The notes beneath the pieces are model-generated. The model ran no database searches, had not been told where the DNA came from, and saw only the letters and a program-made list of their open reading frames with translations. The position numbers and the translations under genes are program-made. From Riptortus pedestris (lineage: Eukaryota > Arthropoda > Insecta > Hemiptera > Alydidae), in assembly GCA_019009955.1 (NCBI GenBank), contig CM032231.1, positions 111,124,001-111,188,000 on the forward strand: a stretch of DNA of 64,000 nucleotides. Reading direction: 5' to 3'. Positions 1 to 13,244 of this stretch are shown one piece after another. The first letter of the stretch is position 1. Each line of letters begins with the position of its first letter.

Positions 1-763
1 TCGCTATTATTTTTTAATCTTTACCAAATTCGATATTTAGTCGTTTCATGTGAAAAAAAAAAAAGATAAGGTTGTAACGGCTAAAATCTGGCCATGGGGA
101 GGGGGAGGTTTAGAGGGTAGGACTTTCGAAAATTCGAAATATCTCCGTTACCATAGGTCGGATCAAAAAATTGTATAGAACCAATCCTATTGCAAATTAA
201 ACGTACTATAAATATTGTTATATACATTTATTCACTATCTTGAATATTAACTAAGATATCTGCATTTTTCAGTTTTCAGCCATCAGCAAACCGCCACTTC
301 TACTAATGTTATTATTTTTTGTTATATTATTCGAAGTTTAAATACCAAAAATTGTATTGAAGAGACCTTTATTATAATAGAGATACATGCAAATATGTCC
401 TGGTGACCCCCCCCCCGTCTTAAGGTTTTGGACTACTTAAATTTGATTGATTGAGATAATAATTATTCTGACTTATTATTAATTACAATACTAGATATAG
501 TAAATAGTTCTCAATAAAATTAATATGATATATTTCAGTAATTGTTTTTCTTTCCGGTGGGAGGCGGGCTGGCCCATTTGTTTACATTTCTAACCTAACG
601 CTTCCTGTCGCCAGGTTATAGAAATTGGATGAAACATTTTTTATTTCCGTTTGTATTTATTCACGGTGGTGTTGTGTTACCTGTATGTATATTTATGTAT
701 TACTAAACTTCACGAGGGAAATCTGCTTAGTTTACGCAGCGCTCGCGTGACGGACTTTTTTAA
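1..763 (+). repeat. R-family repeat, right-hand part
   Basis: Shares long blocks with 22820-23990, 59220-59740 and, inverted, 18560-18960 and 29460-29850. It ends GGGAAATCTGCT followed by a GC-rich hairpin and GTGACGGAC. The left end lies outside the window. No coding capacity; class unknown. Confidence 0.6.
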
Positions 764-844
764 AATATATTTTGAACTGAAATATTGTTCATTTATTTAC
801 TCACTTTCATACATAACCCTGAAAAAGACCGAATGAGAAATACG

Positions 845-1268
845 TGTTCCAGATCTAGGAGATTGTATCACTGTTCGCTCTACATCAGGGGCCGTCTGTA
901 CTTATTCTGGGGCAGCAATATCGTGGCTGAGCCAGAGGCAGCCTTCAGTAGCAATATCCACTACAGAAGCAGCAGTTGTTGCTGCCAGCGAAGCAGCAAG
1001 AGAACTGATTTGGCTGAAGAGACTACTCTCAGGCATTACGAGATTCAAGAGAATCCCTGAGCTTTGAAGAGATAATGAAGCTGTCATAAGACAAGCACAG
1101 AATCCAGGAAATGATAATGGAATAAAGAATGAAAACACTAGACACATCTTTGTCAGAGAGCTAGTTTCCGAAGGAGAAATTGACGTGACAAAATCATTGC
1201 ACCAGAAGAACTGCAATTGGTTGTACAAGAAGTTGGGACTTTTCCAAGAAGAAAGCTTGGAAGAATAA
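845..1268 (+). pseudogene. Copia retrotransposon RNase H fragment
   Basis: Translates as AAISWLSQRQPSVAISTTEA and on through RDNEAVIRQAQNPGN and RHIFVRELVSEGEI, the C-terminal RNase H of Ty1/copia polyproteins, with a stop before RDNEA. Near-identical to the end of the copia pseudogene at 38840-39240; it marks the left side of duplication unit 1. Confidence 0.8.
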
Positions 1269-1853
1269 AGTCATTCATTTAATAATGAGGGAAAGCGTTG
1301 AAGATAATAGCATTATTTTAATGAATGACTTATAAACAGCTATTTTTTAAGTTTGGTTTTGAAGTGAACCCTCGTTTTTTCTAAAAATCTTATCATAGCA
1401 TGGTTACTGATGGGAGGAAATTTATATCATTCTTGGTCGTGTTAACCATTATCATTTTAAAATATTTTCCGCCCAGAGGAAAATTCATCAAATTAACCTG
1501 CCTCAGCTAGAGGCATCGATCTAGGATTACATCATCGGTTGCATTGGCGGGACCACCCTGCTGGGGGAACTTAGGAAATAAAGAAATGAATCTTGTTAAG
1601 GCAATGGTGGGTCCAATGAAAAATACTAAAATGCACCATTGACTTAATGAGTTAATTAACAGTAATGATTAAAATTCCAGCTTAAAGTAGTCCTACATGG
1701 ATAAACACCGAACTTTATTGATATGTATTATGGGACGGCAATTATTATAGTCAGTGTTAGATATACCTTACTTTTTACGCAATAATTGTTCCACTGGTGC
1801 CAGAAGACGTCCAGGCTATACTCCTGGTAGGTGCAAACTATTTTCCCCTCTAA

Positions 1854-2872
1854 TCTATATATATATAAAATTGTAACCTCTGTCTGTACATTGATTTTTT
1901 TCTCAAAATTTCACGATAACTTTTCGTTTCACATGTCATAGACACCATAACTGCATTTTGTTTCTTCCGTGTATGTTTGTTACCTTTTCACGCATAAACG
2001 GCTAAACTGAATTTTATGAAACTTGGTATGTATATTACTACTAACCCAACTTAGACTTTAGGCTATATTAAAATTCTCTGAGACGAACAGGAGTGGGGGT
2101 TATAAGGGAGGCCTGAAATTAAAAATAGCCATATTTCGTTTCCTATTGGGTTTTCGGCAAATATGAACATAATAAAAGTTGTTCATTTTGTTATTTAGAG
2201 TAACTTTTGTTATAAGCACTTTTGCCGTATACGGAAGTATAAATAAGTTATACGCTAAAAACAATAGCGGGAGTCAACAATTTTATTTGGCACAAAAGAC
2301 TTAACCGAACTATACCAAACTCGGTATGTGTAATAAAACAAACGCCTTCTTTAGAATAAGCCTTACCAACATTTCTAGCGACGGGCAGGAGTGGGGGTTG
2401 TAAGGGAGGCCTGGAATTAAAAATAGTGGGATTTCGTTTTCTATTGGTTTTTCTGCAAATAAGCACATTACAAAAGTTGTTTAGTTTGTTATTTAAAGTA
2501 TCTTTTGTTATATTCTCTTTTGTTGTATAACAATTTATAAACGAGATATACACTAAAAGCTAAAGCGGGAGTTGGACGCCAACGGTTGAATCGATTCCAA
2601 CAAAACTCAGAATATATAAATTAGCATTGATGGTTACATGGTTATAAACTATATTAAAATGTTTAGGTTAGAACGGTAGTGGAGGTTATAAGGGAGACCT
2701 GAAATAAAATTTCGTGATATTTCATTTTCTATTCCAAACCAACCACGGGTACTAACCCTAAACACTGAAACGGGGAAATGTCAAAATATTGTGCAAAGTA
2801 AAGTCGCCGAAAAAATACCATCATCATTCCGGCTCAAATGAATTCCCGGGCGAAGCCGGGTACCTTAGCTAG
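1854..2872 (+). mobile_element. Non-autonomous Helitron, full length
   Basis: Starts A|TCTATATATATATAAAA and ends with a CCCGG/CCGGG hairpin shortly before CTAG|T, the TC...CTRR ends with a 3' hairpin and A/T target of Helitrons. No ORF; the interior has internally repeated modules (GGAGGCCTGAAATTAAAAA occurs repeatedly). Other copies and pieces lie at 7609, 11705, 16140, 17500, 19007 and 44745. Confidence 0.75.
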
Positions 2873-3283
2873 TAACATATAAATAAGTTATCAGAAATAG
2901 CATTTCTATAATGTGAATCACCTCTGCTTTTATAATTTTTTTTCATCTCAAGCAGAGTACTTTTGGAGCAACCTCCATATCTTAAGTGCTCTAGAATTGG
3001 TCCCTATTCAATCAGGATTTCCTGTGAGAGTCCAGTGGTCTTGCAGGAATTCCAAATAACTTTCCCCTGGGGCTGGTCAGTCTTCTTAGGCAATCCATTC
3101 TAACTCCTGGGTTAACAGGGGTTGTATGCGAACTTGACTACTACATCGAAATTGTGATTATAAACTGCCCTCCAGAATCGATAAACCACTCTCCATATCA
3201 ATTTTAATTTAATGAGTACAAGAATTTTATGAGTCAAATTCAAGCCATAATCTTCCAGAAAAATAAACATTTTTTTCTTAGTA

Positions 3284-3289
3284 TTTATT
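3284..3289 (-). terminator. Candidate poly(A) signal of OrA
   Basis: AATAAA on the minus strand, about 52 bases after the OrA stop codon. The matching place in OrB reads a degenerate AATATA-like string. Confidence 0.5.
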
Positions 3290-3340
3290 ACCTTAAAAAT
3301 ATATAAGCTTCTTTTATGATTAACATATCCTTGACAACAG

Positions 3341-3397
3341 TTAGCGGCTCTGAGTAGCTAGTATCATGTTGAAATATGAATAGGAGGCATTGATTAA
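3341..3397 (-). CDS. OrA exon 7 (terminal micro-exon with stop)
   Basis: TTGTTTACAG|TTAATCAATG, 18 codons plus TAA: LINASYSYFNMILATQSR. The SYSYF motif is the usual end of insect odorant receptors. The frame, length and stop are identical in OrB apart from one residue. Confidence 0.9.
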   Translation of the reverse strand, partial: LINASYSYFNMILATQSR

Positions 3398-6300
3398 CTG
3401 TAAACAAGATTCATATATATTAGAGAACATGAATATTTTATATTAATTACAATTTTTTTGGTATGAGTTAGAGCTAACATTACGCTAATAGAGACAGTTC
3501 ATCTTCAGATTACCACCCAGCTAGGATGTGTGTGTGTGTGTGTGTGTGCAAATAGCACTAAAATTCTCAATTTTTGTACACAATATCCTTTGTATGCCTT
3601 GCAGCCTATTTGTGACAGAAATTTTCAGTCATAGGACATGCTCCTATAACTATTAAATGCTATGTTATTTGTTAGCATGGTGGACATAGCTTACTCTAAC
3701 CCAATAATTGGAAATTATTGTACTTCTGTGGCCAAGCCTAGTTAGGGTGGATCATCTACAGCTTACCATCTTTCTATGGTCAGGATTGGACTAAACAAGT
3801 AAATATTTTAATAATAATAATAATAATTAAACACCTATGTGAATTAACAGTATTTACCGACGTATAACTGTCAAGGTTAGCTTTCATTCCAATAGCTGTG
3901 TCAAAGATGAGTGGTTTCTTAGTTCGCTCCAGCATTATATAGAAGATAGAATGGCATTCTTTCGGCAAATCGTACCAAGCAAGTCCATATATTGCCTCTC
4001 TTAATCCATCGCCCTGTAATCAAACATATTTGTCATGTTATAAATTAACATTTATCACACACGCGGGCACACACTTCATTTCTTCTCTAAATCCACATTC
4101 TCCCTGATCCAATTTTGCTGATTAACCAACTTGGTCATAAATTCTACATGAAATAGTTTAATATTCAGTTTGATAATGGTCAAATTGACATTTGAAGAAA
4201 GTATTGGAGAATCCCAGTAAAGCCTCAATAGCTGAATCGTCTCAAGAGAAATCTGCAAGATAGATAGAGAGATTGATGATAAATTTGGTACACATTTTGC
4301 CATATATGTTGCTAAACCAATGAAGCATTTGAGCTCAACAACACCAGTAGGGTCTAGCATCTCTTTTACAGCTGTAACTGTTATAGGATCTCTTTGTAAT
4401 ACAATTTATATCCTCTTTGGTGAGGTTATGTTATCAGCCATTAATAAAGAGCAGTAATGATTTAATATAACACTATTAAAAAATAGACTGACTTCAAATG
4501 GGTCAAGGCACACGCAGGAATTATGGGCAATGAAATAGTCGATATCCACGCCAAAAGTGCCTCTAAAAGTAGCGAAGAGGTAATTTACAATAAAATTACT
4601 CCAACTGTGTTAAGATCTTTACTAAAAGAAAAAAGTATTAATTTGTGGCAACAGAAATGGAATCAAAAAGATAAAGGATTACATCTAAAATTATATATCC
4701 CGGTTTTAAAAACGAATATCTCACAACCCCAACATACATTTTATCTAACACAAATACTTACTGGACACGGAAATACGAACTCTTACTTATACAGATTCAA
4801 ACTTACTGACTCAAATACTTGTAAATGCCACAGTAACACTGAACAGACATTCACCCACCTGATTTATTAATGTAGACTGACTCAAGACATACGAAGACAG
4901 TTAAATACTCATATTCCCGCTTGGCCTATCAGTCCTGATATTTTATTTTCAAAACATCTAAATTTATTAAAAGCGATACCCAATGATATTCTTAAGCTGA
5001 GAGAGGAAAAAATAATATTGTTGCGTGAAAGATTGGCAGAGAGAGAGAGCCACGTGTTCGATCTAATTAGGGCACTTCTAAGTAGGGCTGCCGGCAGAAT
5101 CTAATTAGGGCCTTCCAGGAAGTTCTGGACCTTTCCTTGGCTAGGGCCTTTCTACAGGTATATATAAGGGACTCTCACAGTACCCCACAGTTCAGTGGTT
5201 GCTCGACGGTCTTCGAGGGATGTTCAGCACTACAGTGCGACTTAGTGCAGTGCGGTAAAGTGTTGTGCTGTGTCTGTAAGCAACAGTTTAGTGCCGTGTT
5301 TAAGGCAGTGCAGTGCCGCCAAGTAAAGGACAGTGGCGCAAAGTAAAGGACAGTGCAGTGCCGTTGTTTTATGTGAATTTCGGTGACCGAGAGTGAATTA
5401 TTGGACTGTGTAATCTGAAGGACAGTGACACTATCAGTGTAATATTGTGAGTAGTAATAATTAACCAAGAGTATTGTGAAATAAATTGTGCAGTGATAAA
5501 CTGTGAAACTTGTGTGTGTTTAATTTTGCAATCCAAAAGAACTCTTATTAACAACGTTTTATTACTGGTTTTGTAATAAAACGTAACAACTGGTGTCAGA
5601 AGTTGGATTGCAAAATTAAAATCTACAAAAATGAAGTTTGAAGAGCTTAAAGTGGAACATATGAAGAAGGAGCTGGCTACATTGGACCTGCCAACAACAG
5701 GAAATAAGGCTGAACTACAAAGGCGGTTAATTGATGAATTCCAAAGACGAGGAATCGATGTAAATACACACGAGTTTGATGATAAAGAAGACATTGCTGT
5801 AAGTACTCCTATGTCAAGCAGCAATTTAGATTTAAATTCAATTTTGGCCGCCATGATGGAAAAAATAACAGATAATAACCAGAAACTCTCAGAAGCTTCT
5901 AGAGCTAATTGCGAGAGGTAAGAAGAAAAATTCCAGGAAGCTTCTAAGAGTAACAGCGAAGAAGATCTTAGCGGAAGTAAGACAAGAATTTCAAGAAGCT
6001 TCCAGAACTAATTACGAGAGATTAGAAGAAGCTTCCAGAAGTAATTGTGAGAGACCCGAAGAAAAATGTCGGGAAGCTTCTAGAGCTAATGGCGAGAAAC
6101 TTGAAGAACTTCAGGAAGCTTCCAGAAAGACAAACCTGAAACTCCACGAAATATCAGAAGTATTGGGCAAACGAGTGGAAGCCATTGAGCAGAGAGTAAG
6201 CGGATTTGGTGAAAAACTGAATAGTGTTGAAGAGAAACTGTCCAATCTAGGAAGAAAGACGGACGATGAAATACGTGAGCTGCAATTCCAAATGGATAAT

Positions 6301-9300
6301 CTACAAGTTCGAGAGGACCCAGTAAGACTAATTTCAGAACATACCAGCAAGATAAAGACCCCCACTTTTGACGGTAATGTACCATTTAATGTTTTTAAAT
6401 TCTAATTTGAGACGGTGGCCAGTAGAAACGGAAGGAATAATGAAGAGAAAGCGGTAGAGTTGATTTTGGCACTGAAGGGAACCGCTGCAGAAATCCTGGA
6501 GAGTTTACCGGCCGCTTGCAGGAATAATTATGAGGACATTATGGTGGCATTACAACGCAAGTTCGGTGGTGAACATAAACGAGAACTTTACACGATGGAA
6601 TTACGGGGCAGAGTGCAGAAACCGAACGAGACGCTACAAGATTTTGCCATGGAAATAGAACGTCTGGTGCAGCTGACTTACCCAGGTGAGACTCATCCGT
6701 TCTTGGATCAGTTCAAGATTGAAGCATTTGTTAATGGTATACGAGACCCAGATGTTAAATTCGCGGTGTGTGCTATGCAAAAATCATCCTTTGCTGAAAC
6801 CGTCTCTTATGCGCTGACCCAGGAGACTGCTAAGGTCATTTCAAAGCCGCAAGTCTCCAATTAGCGACGTCTTATTGCTGAAACACGAAATGGCGGTGAT
6901 GAAAGGAGTGACATAGAAGCAGTGGTCAAGCGGGTACTGGAGGAGCAAAGGAATAGATCACGTGCCGAATGCTTCAACTGCGGTAGGGTCGGCCATTTTC
7001 AGCGTAACTGTATAGCACCAAAGAAAGGATTGAGATCTTTTACTCCATGGAGGGACCACCATCGGGCGAGTAACGTCCAAATCTCAAGGAGGGACATAGA
7101 AGACGTAGTCAAGCAAGTACTGGAGGAGCAAATGAATAGATCGCGAGCCAAATGCTTCAACTGTGATGAGGTCGGCCACTTTCAGCGTAATTGTAAAGCG
7201 CCAAGGAAAAGATCGAGGGATAACAAAAAGGCGACTGACGTCAAAATCTCAAGAGCCAATGTTAAACTAGAACGAGCTCGCACTGAGGGGCAAGAACTAG
7301 CTCCTAAAACCGATGGCTCCACCATCTCCATTTCCATTATAAGACAGAATAATAGCAACCTTACTGCTCGTGGGCTCATGAACGGGAGGAAGAAGGTCCT
7401 CACCATGGACAAGGGAGCGAAGCACTCTATCATTGGGCCCGATTTGGTAAATGGGGCAGCGGAACCGTTGGAGAACGTACGACTGCGAACTGCTACAGGG
7501 GAGTCAGCCACAGTCTACGGAAGAACCAAGATGAGAGTGACTATCGCCAACATCAGCACTGAACATGTCTTTGTTGCTGCTGACATAATGGATGAAGTGA
7601 TCATCGGTGTTTATAGTATATAAAATTGTAACCTCTGTCTGTACATTGATTTTTTTCGCGAAATTTCACGATAACTTTTCGTTTCACATGTCATAGTAAC
7701 TGCATTTTGTTTCTTTCGTGTGTGTTTGTTTGTTTGTTACCTTTTCACGCATAAACGGCTGAACCGAACTTTATGAAACTTGGTATGTATATTACTACTA
7801 ACCCGCCTTAGACTTTAGGCTATATTAATATCCTCTGAGACGAAAAGGAGAATATATAAGGCTAGCAGTGAGAGGACAGAGAGGAAGTGTCCCACCTCTC
7901 CTCCCTACACTCACTGTTGCCATCAAACATCCCACTTTTTTAAGATATCAGTTCTGTTTATATTAAATTATGTAAATAATTCTTATTACATTTTCTTCTC
8001 AATAAAAAAGTGTTTGTTGAATTAATTTTCCTATATTAATTTAATAAATTATCAAATACATTTAAGGGGAATCTGGCATTTCTGATTAATTAATGTTTGG
8101 AAAAGAGGAGGGGGGGGGGTGGCTCCTTTGTCCTCTTGTAACCTCCATGAAAAGGTAATGCCCGCAGTGTTGCAAGTAGCCCGCACTCGTTCCCGACTCA
8201 CTATTCAATATTAAAGCAGGGGGGCCCCAGGTGGCTAGATATAGCTTTATATAACTGTTACATCACTCCCCTCCCCCAACGACTTGGTCGCTGAAGCACG
8301 CTGGAAGACAAATGATGCGTCCCTGTTGGGTGTTGATGACTTTAGGTTGCTGCGCCACTGGTGCTTCTGCGTCCGAGTCGTTGCTAGATTCCTTGGCACC
8401 TGGGTCCGGAGGAGGTCTGGTAAGAGTTGTAGATGTACTAGCCTCGGAGGTCTGTATCATGAAGGCTGGTTTGACCCTGCCCAGAGATACAATCTTTGGT
8501 CCAGAGAGCGGATGTAGGTCTATCGTTTTATCACTTCTCTTGAGAACCAAGTGGGGTCCAGAATAAGATGGTGAGAGAGACATTCTCACAGAGTCCTCTC
8601 TGAGGAATGCATGAGTACAGGTCTTCAGGTCCTTTGGTACAAAAGGCTGGCTGGAACTTGTCCTGTGAGGTGATGGCCGAAGTTCTCTAAAGTGGCTTCG
8701 TAGTCGGTTCAAGAACTCATCCGGCTCTTCTGGTCGTGAGGTGTCCTCTAACAAGGATTGGCCATAAGTTAGTTCAGCTGAACTAGTTAAGTTATCATCT
8801 CTGATAGCTGAACGTAGACCAAACAGTACTGTTGGCACAACATGGGTCCATGTGGAAGAACTAATGAGCTCCGCAGTGAGAGCACATTTGAGGGTTCTAT
8901 GCCATATTTCAATACAACCGTTGGCCTGAGGGTGATATGGCGTTGTACGGATGCGTCTAGAACCAAAGATGGCCATTATGCGATGGAATAAGTCGCTCTC
9001 GAATTGTCTACCCTGGTCTGTCGTGATTTTTGCTGGGACTCCAAAGCGACTAATCCAAACTCTGTAGAGTGCTGATGAGGTGGTTTGTGCCGATATGTCT
9101 TCAATGGGTTCCGCCTTGAGCCATCAGGTGTAACGGTCTGTGATGGTAAGACAATATCGTTTACCATCGGACGGAGGCAAGGGACCTATGATATCGGCAT
9201 GAATTTCCTCGAACCGTCCCGTCGGAGCAAATGTACCGGGTGGAGTTATAGTATGGGGGTGGACTTTGGAGCGTTGGCATACTATACAGCTGTGTGACCA

Positions 9301-12300
9301 GGTAACCAAATCTGTGTTCATATTGGGCCAGAAATACCGCTGAGTTATCAGGCGCCGTGTTCTCCGCGTTCCAGGATGGCTGAGTCCGTGCAACTTCTCT
9401 CTCTCGTCTGAGGCTGGTTGGGACATATGACCTACCTTGGCAGTTATAGTCTCGCATAGGAGTGGTTTCTGGGGAGTAGGCATGTCCATCCACTTCAGCT
9501 GAAGACTAGTATTTTTGAAAATTTCCCTAATGTCTTCGTCCTTCTCCTGTTCATTTGCTATCCTTTCCATGTCGTCCCGGACCAGAACTTCTTCCACGCG
9601 TGAGAGAATACCAGCTACCTAGTTATCTGTTCCAGAGACGTGACGGATGTCAGTAGAAAACTGGCTAATAAAATTAAAATATCAGGGAGTAGCAGTTTCG
9701 GTATTTTGGAAGAATGCATACACCAATGGCTTGTGATCGGTCTAAATGCTGAATGTTCTTCCCTCAATAATGGGCCGGAAGTGTTTGACTGCTAGGTAGA
9801 CGGCTAGAAGCTCCCGATCATAAGTATCGCTGCTGAGCTTTTGACAAGGACTTTGAAAAGAATCCTAGTGGTCTCCAAGAGTCTTCTTCTAGCTGTAGTA
9901 GTAGTGCACCTACTGCTGTGTTCGAGAAATCGCATGCAAGAGTGATTTCCAAGTCTGTTGCTGGGTGAGCGATCAGGACTGCATTTTGGATGTCCGCTCT
10001 GCACTTGATGAAAGCCTCATCCGTTTTGGGCGTTCACTTAATGGGTGTCCTGTCGTTCTTCTTGCAATTTCTTAAGAGAGCATGAAGGATCCTCTGAACG
10101 TGAGCCACCTTGGGATGACTCTTCCTATAGAAGTTGACCATTCCGAGGGAACCCGCCGGGGAAGTCCCCTTGTCCGTGGAGAGATGCCTTTAGGGCTTAT
10201 GTTGTAACCGAGAAAGTTCACATTTGACTTCCAGAAACAGCATTTGTCCGGTTTGATGGTAAATCCATGCTCTACAAGACGCCGGAAAACTTCTTCCAAG
10301 TGGCTCTTGTGCTCATTTTCATCCTTCGAGGAGATCAAAATATCGTCTATATAAGTGAAAGTGTATGGCAGGTCTCTGAAGATTGAGTCCATCATTCGCT
10401 GGAATGTTTCAGCTCCATTACGTAACCCAAATGTCATGACAACGAATTCGAAAAACTCAAAAGGTGTTATCATGACTGTTTTCTCAACATCCAGTATATT
10501 AGGAACACTGTACCGGTCGGGAAGTGTTTGGGCGTTGAGACGCCAGTAGTCACCACGTGGTCAGATGCTGCCATATTTCTTCTCAATGATATGTAGAGGG
10601 CTTGCCCAAGGGCTCTTGCTTGGTCTGCATAAACCTTCGTCGACCATTCACTGGAGCTCCTTCCGAGCCGCATTGTAGCGGGCAGCAGGAAGTCGCCGTG
10701 CTTTCTCTGTGACTGGAGGTCCTCTGATTTTTATGTGATGGTGTACCGGCCAGTCTTGTCATCCAATAAACAATATCCTTTCATGTCGATTAAAATGTTG
10801 TGGAAAATTAGGAAGTCAACACCGAGAATAGGATGACTTACGTCGGCTATGATAAAGTTCCATGACAGTGGTCTCCGCAGGCCTATGTCAAGTGTACGCC
10901 TAATCTCACCATAGGACTTTATGGGTGTTGCGATTGTGTAGAGAGTCATGGTCGACTTATCCTTGCGGTCGCGTCGTCTCGAGGGTACAACAGATGCGAA
11001 GGCTCCTGTGTCAACCAAGAATCTATCGGATTTTATCCTTAATAAAGAGCCGGCGGTTGAGGTTGTGGCCGACTGACTCCGCTTATCAGCCGCAGAGATC
11101 AGTTTCCCTGATTCATCGTTTTATTACAATCGCAGGGTTCCTGGCATTTTCGCACCTTGTCCTTGAAGAAATGATGGTAGTAGCACAGTTTGCATCCTCT
11201 GCTTCGAGAATGTTGCCATTGAGTACCCCTGGATGATTCACCTGAGCGGCTTGTAAATCTCTGTTGTTTGAATTGACTCTTGAGGTCACTAATCTCCAAC
11301 GTGACTTTCTGAATAGCCTCTTCTAAATGTAAGGTGGATCCAGTTGTGTGTGTGTTCCCCGTTGATACCTGGCAGATACTTGGTTCGTAAATTTCTGCTA
11401 TCCTATGGGCAATTTCAGCTGTTTTGTCTATGTCAGGCTCTGCAGTAGCAGCAAGTGTATCCTGCATCTGGTCAGGGAGTGCACTTAACCATACAGATCT
11501 CAAAAGATCCAGCGTTATTGTGGTACCGGCCAGCCGCCTCAATTCGTTAAGAAAGTGGGATGGCCGTTCTCCACCGCTCAACTTTCTATCTTCTAATATC
11601 CTCCTGATCCTCAAATTTTCCGATTCAGCAAAAATGTGAATGAGACGAGCATTTAAACTCTCATAAGGAGTGTCTGCAGGAGGCTATTTCATAACAGGCC
11701 GTCTTAACATTGTTGAGCCCTTCTACAGTTCTTCGTGCATACCTCAGTTATACTTCGTTATACGGCAAAAGTTTATACGACAAAAGATACTTTAAATAAC
11801 AATACAAAAAAAAACTTTGTTATATGCACGTTTGCCGAAAAAAATAGGTTACGAAATATTGAGATTTTATATATCTGACCACCCTTCTAACCCCCAATCC
11901 TGTTCGTATCTAGAAATTTTAATATAGCTTATACTCAAGGAGGTGTTAATACCAAATCACATACTGAGTTTTGTTTAGTTCTGGTGAGTCTTTTGTTTCA
12001 GATAAAATGTTTGACTGTTATATTTCAGCTTCCTACCTACAGCGCCCATCACTAAGAATATTCATCGGGAGAATATTTTACATTGACATAAAACCTTCAA
12101 ATAATTGTTTGTCTTTATCTGATTAAATTAGCCTTACCTTAGTAGATATTGCTTCTCCGCACCAACATAAGATGTACAGGACTATAAGTTGCAAGAGAGT
12201 AAGAGATACAAACTTGAATTTCAAAGCAGTATTGTCCTAAAAAGAAGCAAAAATGAATAATCTATAGAATAATCAAATATTTCAATTATATATGTATATA

Positions 12301-13210
12301 TATATATATATGTGTGTATGTGTGTATGTATATATGTATACACTTATATATTTCAATTAATTCTGGTTATCAAACATTTCCAATATACTGTGATTCCCTT
12401 TTTTAAGATAATATTTTTGGAACTATATGAAAATTTATAAAGGAAAGTGATTGAGCCCTTCCTTTTAAAACATTCTGACTTGTTTGATTTATTTTATCTA
12501 TACTTTGTATTGTATATTATTTAACATGGAAAGTAGCACTTTTAAACCAAAGGCCTTATAAATGCTTATTTTATAGAGTTTTAGTAAGAAAACAATTCAC
12601 ACTAATATCATACATTACAAGTAATACTATTTTTAATATACATTTTTTCATATGATGTTTGGATCTGCTAAAACTCGAGCCTGGACCTTCTTGTCAACAA
12701 CTTTAGTTTTAATTCAAATATACCTTCTCACAGCTTTCTCTAATTCAAAACGCAGTATCAACGTTTTGAAGAGGAGGCAGAAATAACACTCCTGGGTTTA
12801 GGTCTAAATTTAAGAGTCTTAAAGGATTCTCTTAATAAATGCTAACACTTGATTCTTATTATTGAAATAGGCAGAATTCCAAATCTGTAAACATAACTAC
12901 TTGTAATATTTTTATGTAGAAGAGGAAAAGTATAGGATCTCTTGGGACTCAAGCCCTGGGAACAAGTCAGTAGACTGCCAAAGTCAACTGTCAATTTAGC
13001 TGCTGTTTAGGATTATGACTGGTTCAAATATCCGTCTCAATAGTATAAAACATCTTTCTGGTTCAGAAGAAACTTTAGTTTTGGCATCACAAAAACACTA
13101 AAATCTGTAGCATAGTTGGAAACTAACGGTTTAGCCATGGGGTCTGGGTTTGAATTCACGGAGATTTAAACTGTTTTTCTCTCTTTCTTGATATATATGT
13201 ACGGACACAC

Positions 13211-13244
<34 letters not shown>

